IMG/VR virus record: IMGVR_UViG_3300021959_008096 | Coordinates: 1-55,698 of that record | Reading direction: 5' to 3' (one strand) | DNA: 55,698 nt | Source of the DNA: a virus | Shown: positions 52,301 through 55,698 of the stretch, piece after piece | Numbering within the stretch: position 1 is the stretch's first letter | Layout: every line of letters begins with the position of its first letter | Made by a program: the position numbers and the translations under genes | The notes under the pieces: generated by a model | Databases searched by the model: none | What the model was told of the DNA's origin: nothing | The model's input: the letters and a program-made list of their open reading frames with translations, nothing else

Positions 52301-55300
52301 ACGCACTTACTGCAAACTTGTCACCTTGCGGATTAAGACTGATGTTTTCGCCCCATTCTGTATCATTATTAGGAGATTCTATAATCTGGTCAACAGCAAA
52401 CTTATTGTCTATAGCACGGTAAACAACTATGCGCTTTTTAGTAGTACTATCACTAGCAGCAAGTTCTGATTTTACAACTAATACTTCAGCATCGTCGCTT
52501 ATATCAAATGTTTGTGTAAACTGTAAAACATCAGTTGCTGGATCATAGATGTCTTCATCGTATAACGTTTGTCCAGTTAGATTAGGCAAATACCCTACAT
52601 AGTCTATTCTACTATCAACTTCAGTCCAATCACTAGTGGTAAAAGGAACATCTTGACTTATATTAGTAGTTGCTTTATAAAGAGTATTGTCTTTGAGTAC
52701 AATATTGTCTTCTGCATAGCTGTAAGCATTATTCCATTCGCCTCTGTAGTTAACGTCTTTACCATATCTCCAACTTATATTTCTCCAATAAACTGGATCT
52801 GTAGGAATAACTATGCTAGGCACAGATCTAATAGCTTCATAATATTCATCTTTATAATAAACTATTTCGTCTATTTCATAATCTCTAACTTGGTAATCTC
52901 CGCTAAAGGCGTCTGTCGGTCTAATACCGTGTCTAAATATTTCTATTTGTCCTGCATTTTCTTTAGTACCTGATCCACTTGCAGATACTAATAAGGTATA
53001 ATACTTGTTATTTTGTACGATTCTAACTTTAGACCCAAACTGTCTATCTTCTTTAAAATATAAACTTGCAAGGGTTTTTTGTAAAGCATAAGTGGAATCA
53101 TTTTTACGCCTGTATATTGCTATTACTCCTTCGTTAGCAAAGCCATTTGAAGTACCAAACTCATCTACAGGCATATTGAACAACTGTCGGTAATCCTTAT
53201 TTAAACTATAAGGCGGATTTTCATCAAGAGGTATACCAGGATTTATTCCTTCTCTAAAGAAATAATATTCTATGTCTGATAATATAGGAGTATCTGTCCA
53301 AGAATTACTAGAGTTTACAAAATCAGAATCTGCTTCAAACACTAGTAACTTTCCTACAACACTTGTTCCTACAACTATATCGTTTTGAGAAGACTCGACT
53401 TCTCCAAATACTCTGTCAACATCGCCGCTGCCTCTAATATCATCATTGGCTAACCGTTTTAGTTCATACCTTCCAATATTATTAAGTTCTTCAAAAGTTC
53501 CGCTTACTGATACAACAGTTCCATCTGCTTCTGTGTATTCATCAAGTAATCGAACGTATAATCTTAGTTTATTAAAATCACGCTGCACATACATTACTTC
53601 GGCAGCACTATTAGGAGCCAATGCACTAACAGCAAGTCCTCCAGACCCGTCACTTGCTGTTTGTACATCAATAATCACATCGCCTCGATCTCTAGTTTGT
53701 AAAATGGTTCCGTCATGATAATATCTTCCTTGTGGCTGGAAGGGGAATCCAGAAGCGTCAAACCTAGATAGTTCACAATCGATATATCCATCCCAAATTT
53801 CTGAGATAGTTTGTTCAGTGTTTACTATCGAGTCTGATAATAGTGTTCCATCATAATTAATGTCTACATCGACATCATATATTTGTAGATTAAAACTATC
53901 TCCAGGACTTAAATCATTTGAAAATTGCTTTCCAACTCTTACTACCCATTTATTTGTAATACGGACTAGTTCTGTTCCATCTTGGCCGTCTGCATCTGTT
54001 GGATCACCGGTGTAGGACAGTTGTGTCATAAAACTTACTCTGTTTTTTAAGTTAACATATTCACCTATTTCTCCTACATCGTCTTGAACATTATAGTATC
54101 TTCTAACTGCTCTTCCTTCTTCAGCAGCAATAATAACATCTGAAACTGTCAACCCCTGGCCAACATCATAAAAACTTGATAAGTTTCTATACGTAAATCC
54201 GTCAACATCTACTATTTCGCTTTCCCAACCCGATACAGGTGCTGCATCTGAATTATAAGTTTTGAATACCCAATATCCGCCTAGCAAATCGCTAGTAGTA
54301 AAGGTTTCTTCTAATGAATAAAGTCCTATAAACTCTGTTTCGTTAACAAAAAGCTCTCCTGTTATTTCAAATATACCATTTATTTCTTTAACATATATCA
54401 CTGCACTGTCTTCTGCTGTAGAAACATAGACAACTTCTGCTCTACCTGTGTTTGATGTTACAAAATCTCCGACATCAGGAAGGGCAATAAATGTCGGTAT
54501 TTGCAATACAGCATCTACTTTATGAATAATCTCATGCAATGTATTTGTTAACCAAGAAGCATTTAGATTTGGAAATGCTCCGTTAAACGGTTGATAGTTA
54601 TCAAGTGTTGGATATGCAAAACTGCGCTGATTCCAAATAAGGCTTACAAAATCTCCCGACTCGTCTGTTTCAAAGTTTCTTGATTTTGTACCTAAGTACA
54701 TATCAAGCGGTGCTCTTACTAAGAAGTGATCTACATAGTTATTTTCTAATCCCGGATCACCGGACACAAGTAATGTTAAGTTTGTTGAATCGACGGATGG
54801 ATCTTGGATGATATTTTGATAGTTATCAAAAGTTGAGAAATCTTGGGAAACAGTTTTCGGTTGTATTTCTCGGAGAGCTTGCCATAAACTTTCTCTATAT
54901 TTTACAATATCTCCTTTAACATAACCCAAAGTAGGATTAAACTCTCCTTTATATTTTGTCTTTACATTAGAGGCATTAGGTATACCTACAACAATATATT
55001 CTCCGTCGGGTGAAATATCCACAGATTGTGAAAATCTACTATCAGTAACATCAAACTTATCTTCTTCAGTAAATGTTATTTCCTGGTTAACAATAAAGTT
55101 ACTATTTTCTCTAGGTCTTTGATATACTGTTATCTTACCATTTTCGTCACCTGGTGCACCTATAACCATAGTTCTGTTATTTGCGGTAACAGCCATAGTT
55201 TTTCCAAACTCTTGATCTGTACTATCCCAATCACTTGGATTAGCAACTACTTGACGCTGGCTATAAACCGGATTATTTTCAACAACTGCCCACGACCCAT

Positions 55301-55698
55301 TATTAAAATCATCTACCCAAAAACGCTGATCGTTTAATAATGACTCTTTAACAACATCATTTATTTCAGAAGATTTTGTAACTCTTACAGGTCTAAGTTT
55401 TACTAAAGCTAACTCTTGATTTTCAAAGTTAGTTGGAGTAGTTGTAGACACAAACTTTATTTTGTTAAGTTCTGCTTTTTGAACTTCATAAAGTCCTTCT
55501 AACTCATAAGATGAAGCACCTAATACTCCAAATATTTCGCCTACTTGTATATTATTTTTTGTCCACTTATCTAGTGTTATTTCTATAAGCGGATCGTTAT
55601 CTTCTGTAAAATCACCAGTGTTAGGTTCTAGGTCTATTGCTTTTATCTTTGTATCTATTATTTGGTAAACAGTCCAATCATCTGCGCCGGTTTCTATT
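46371..55698 (-). CDS. Giant virion structural protein (5' end outside window, more than 3,100 residues)
   Basis: The frame is open from the stop at 46371 to the right edge, giving about 3,108 visible residues. A GTG at 55451 is not the start, since sequence above it (GEIFGVLGASSYELEG, YEVQKAELNKIKF) is plainly coding. The N-terminal third has FG-GAP-like propeller segments (MVIGAPGDENGKITVYQ, YIVVGIPNAS, FGHALDFGSENLLISS) and chitin-binding/CBM5-like motifs. The middle has four GxGY repeats. The C-terminal third has repeats of a fibre type (FSLGTIPSTKYAVFVKINDI, TLNSVPAANQELNI). Several segments resemble giant structural proteins of marine T4-like phages, probably a baseplate or fibre scaffold. 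The 3' end overlaps a late promoter for the next operon. Confidence 0.8.
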   Translation of the reverse strand, partial: IETGADDWTVYQIIDTKIKAIDLEPNTGDFTEDNDPLIEITLDKWTKNNIQVGEIFGVLGASSYELEGLYEVQKAELNKIKFVSTTTPTNFENQELALVKLRPVRVTKSSEINDVVKESLLNDQRFWVDDFNNGSWAVVENNPVYSQRQVVANPSDWDSTDQEFGKTMAVTANNRTMVIGAPGDENGKITVYQRPRENSNFIVNQEITFTEEDKFDVTDSRFSQSVDISPDGEYIVVGIPNASNVKTKYKGEFNPTLGYVKGDIVKYRESLWQALREIQPKTVSQDFSTFDNYQNIIQDPSVDSTNLTLLVSGDPGLENNYVDHFLVRAPLDMYLGTKSRNFETDESGDFVSLIWNQRSFAYPTLDNYQPFNGAFPNLNASWLTNTLHEIIHKVDAVLQIPTFIALPDVGDFVTSNTGRAEVVYVSTAEDSAVIYVKEINGIFEITGELFVNETEFIGLYSLEETFTTSDLLGGYWVFKTYNSDAAPVSGWESEIVDVDGFTYRNLSSFYDVGQGLTVSDVIIAAEEGRAVRRYYNVQDDVGEIGEYVNLKNRVSFMTQLSYTGDPTDADGQDGTELVRITNKWVVRVGKQFSNDLSPGDSFNLQIYDVDVDINYDGTLLSDSIVNTEQTISEIWDGYIDCELSRFDASGFPFQPQGRYYHDGTILQTRDRGDVIIDVQTASDGSGGLAVSALAPNSAAEVMYVQRDFNKLRLYVRLLDEYTEADGTVVSVSGTFEELNNIGRYELKRLANDDIRGSGDVDRVFGEVESSQNDIVVGTSVVGKLLVFEADSDFVNSSNSWTDTPILSDIEYYFFREGINPGIPLDENPPYSLNKDYRQLFNMPVDEFGTSNGFANEGVIAIYRRKNDSTYALQKTLASLYFKEDRQFGSKVRIVQNNKYYTLLVSASGSGTKENAGQIEIFRHGIRPTDAFSGDYQVRDYEIDEIVYYKDEYYEAIRSVPSIVIPTDPVYWRNISWRYGKDVNYRGEWNNAYSYAEDNIVLKDNTLYKATTNISQDVPFTTSDWTEVDSRIDYVGYLPNLTGQTLYDEDIYDPATDVLQFTQTFDISDDAEVLVVKSELAASDSTTKKRIVVYRAIDNKFAVDQIIESPNNDTEWGENISLNPQGDKFAVSASKNDEAGTDKGIVYIYKLQNGQFVLDQMLTSQQNEVAEEFGHALDFGSENLLISSLNGDQKIPTTFDSETTFFDSRFTKFENIKLDKGVIYIYEDLNNELVYSENIIYPSVQATFGENLYNVKNHIYVGIPLQSSGTWDAENDTLDGYRGQVVNFRKDVGSTAWERLDTQVLPVDVDKISGITLYNKRTNTFISRLDYIDPLQGKIAGPAEQEIDYKAGFDPANYNTGLASDFLVDPARYWGKEHVGETWWATNGARFTYPYRGSINDQKRDWNKLIRGSSIDIFEWVESDYVPQVWDELADTDNGLKLGISGQSVYGNTRYSTQLTYDKISQNFRAKYYFWVQNKRTIPTDYKPKRKLNCVDISNLIENPRLQGYKYASLIGANRFILNNCNDLIQGDDVILQIRYKEDTENVINRHNEYQILSEGLETSFIHPDIERKWWDSLIGFDTNLRPVPDLGIPANKRYGIQNRPRQSMFKNRFEALKQTIERVNLAVESQLLIDSYDLSRLLEKEAQPLETTGQYDTKITNYSDIRFVSTNKVQQAEIDLVISNGRIVSANIINAGRGYKVAPSFDIEGPGSGVIIDFTINNLGQITAVNISNSGSGYLDTTRLIVRPFSVLVETNENLYGKWTIYSWNGSSWYVRSIQDYDVSNYWEYQDWYAEGFNQFSTINYSVKGTYLLPSLTDQLGDIVKVESTGSGGWILLQKVASGYTEDYTENYNVVGREKGTIYFKESLYDYSVNAVGFDNRSFDSFFYDNNPVKELRIILETLRDDIFVNDLAAEYNNLFFVSVRYALAEQPGLDWIFKTSFVKAKYNVSELRNDLTFNSDNLKSFEDYLKEVKPYKTKIREYVDVYDKVDPTNTSVTDFDLPPFYSVSDGTIVPNRSVVKNSNIDTVNTTEFDEYPRKHFIENVGYTVTEIKIKDGGSGYTFTPKINIIGESTRQAKAVAYIGYGKITNVKITDPGSGYITSPIVEIQGAQTDDGTPARLSVILGDSPIRTAHLRIKFDRHSGTVFIEELQEVETFTGNNVQAQFELEWPMDVDRKKVSITIDGKELLNSAYTYENVENTDKTYTRQNGKITFATPPLQGEQIVVSYYKPIDMLAAQDRIHHFYEPMTGMLGKDFSQLMKGIDYGGVEVKSIDFAGPSGWDTAGWYTDTWDTFDNTYEDEVFVADGSTIFVELSKPLESGIIYNVYKGESGSVNLVRLDDPNFGTEQQVNEDAIIESITGDSTTTVIDLDTLGISFNDGETLVVRKVSSDGSITPDPTSYDTQISGGDLPYATAKGVNAEEIVVDGDGFINPVTHAGPEELIPGLVTDALDIKVYTRDQDGNGVIHSQSYTTDGIRTKFSLGTIPSTKYAVFVKINDILVVDTEYTIDWTNNILTLNSVPAANQELNIIAQSLGTNSLLDYGKHITDGSTSEIITTVDWVDGASVSASVDGEPIDIIVFNSKDEGYDLPNPKVGIRFEEILLEDRVVHYAVFSSNDITNYSRVIVSNFIGDGSRTAFTLDDVPFTAVPLEHKIIVKVGNKILNPGYNIKFTIPENNQRTYAFESFQQAIGTLDVEELKVFLNGEEIFSPIDWRYDVANATILLTDNTGQPGDTLEIFAIADGEYAFGYLNGSDVWIDTPGTLHLDTPPLLGEELEVYQFSNHDFLGIERINYDVVDRGSRSIASEVTTYRLLKSGTIRLREPAVDAQYVWVSKNNELLTPSVDYYINDDKTEVKLVQTPADDDVIDILHFTAPVGAAKFAYRQFKDMLNRTHYKRLDKAEVTLRQPLNYYDQRIEVRKGNLLAEPNKGKNLPGIIWINGERIEYFVKEENTLRQLRRGTLGTGIKNIHEEGSEVYDQNVSKTVPYQDITVSKAFIADGVTTDFEPGFEISNINEVEVFAGGTRLRKASIEVFDPTVAQDSPEGDSTESAEFSVENNIVSIVNIPADETQVMIVKKTGSLWSPEGEQLAQTENNIARFLRAGTSELPE
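49360..49557 (-). repeat. Pair of GSGY beta-repeats in the giant protein
   Basis: Two tandem protein repeats share the form I/V-T-x-(V/I)-K-I-x-(D)-x-G-S-G-Y-x-x-x-P-x-(I/V)-x-I: one around DGGSGYTFTPKINI and one around DPGSGYITSPIVEI. They are about 39 residues apart and appear to be structural strands. Confidence 0.7.
50455..50643 (-). repeat. Second pair of GxGY beta-repeats in the giant protein
   Basis: NAGRGYKVAPSFDI and NSGSGYLDTTRLIV follow the same pattern as the pair at 49360-49557. The two pairs are separated by about 300 residues of unrelated sequence, suggesting duplication of a two-repeat unit. Confidence 0.65.
52615..52900 (-). repeat. Two CBM5/12-like carbohydrate-binding motifs in the giant protein
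   Basis: YEIDEIVYYKDEYYEAIRS with PVYWRNIS, and WNNAYSYAEDNIVLKDNTLY with TTSDWTEV, fit the small chitin-binding module pattern (aromatic, strand with V-x-Y/L-x-x-x-x-Y-x-A, then P and a final W). A third copy with YVKGDIVKYRESLWQALREI lies near 54860-54960. The glycan-binding role is predicted from pattern only. Confidence 0.55.

Noticed and set aside
55449-55451. GTG as the start of the giant structural gene
   Set aside because: The frame continues open and clearly coding to the right edge of the window.
1-55698. tRNA genes or CRISPR arrays
   Set aside because: Non-coding gaps are all under about 80 bases, I saw no TpsiC-arm-like sequence outside genes, and no regularly spaced repeats.

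Overview
This AT-rich window (about one third GC by eye) is almost entirely coding. It looks like a piece of a large tailed phage of the marine T4-like myovirus type. The evidence is the right third, which carries tail-fibre and baseplate-type virion genes (collar domain, LamG domain, a structural protein of more than 3,100 residues), together with T4-late-promoter-like TATAAATA or ATAAATA boxes. The rest is a very dense accessory region with overlapping operons. I see no tRNA, CRISPR array, integrase, transposase or core replication gene, so the host cannot be read directly. Base composition and gene content would suit a marine alphaproteobacterium, but that is inference.

Layout. (1) 2-7026, plus strand: the 3' part of a TctA-type transporter gene, a TctC-type periplasmic binding protein, then a tightly coupled operon of a 2-oxoglutarate/Fe(II) (2OG) oxygenase, GNAT acetyltransferase, TauD-like oxygenase, PP-loop ATPase, an unknown protein and two more 2OG oxygenases. 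(2) 7014-13439, minus: three radical SAM proteins with cobalamin-binding-like N-termini and two 2OG oxygenases. (3) 13479-15491, plus: a divergent paralogue of the 689-residue radical SAM protein. (4) 15488-17333, minus: a radical SAM protein and a 2OG oxygenase. (5) 17345-29539, minus: a glycosyltransferase-like protein, a methyltransferase-like protein, a 75-residue protein, two SGNH-hydrolase-like proteins, six radical SAM proteins and a large fusion ending in a 2OG oxygenase. (6) 29616-31043, plus: a glycosyltransferase. (7) 31035-37498, minus: three glycosyltransferase-like proteins, two hypotheticals, two radical SAM proteins and a 2OG oxygenase. (8) 37548-55698, minus: virion genes, with the giant gene running off the right edge.

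In total I count 13 radical SAM proteins and 9 2OG-oxygenase domains in about 34 kb, mixed with glycosyltransferases, SGNH hydrolases, a PP-loop enzyme, an acetyltransferase and a methyltransferase. This is the content of a modification or biosynthetic pathway rather than of ordinary phage metabolism. It lies directly beside the tail-fibre genes. I infer that the enzymes build or modify a glycan, a peptide or the phage's own virion proteins. The substrate is not visible.

A second theme is regulatory. At six start codons in the accessory region (6478, 13439, 13479, 17333, 29539, 29616) a promoter -10-type element ends only 5-8 bases before the ATG, with no Shine-Dalgarno sequence. Five of these are the first genes of their operons. 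Two have near-perfect host sigma70 promoters and four have phage late-type boxes. The predicted mRNAs would be leaderless or nearly so. Genes inside the operons and the virion genes have ordinary GGAG-type ribosome sites.
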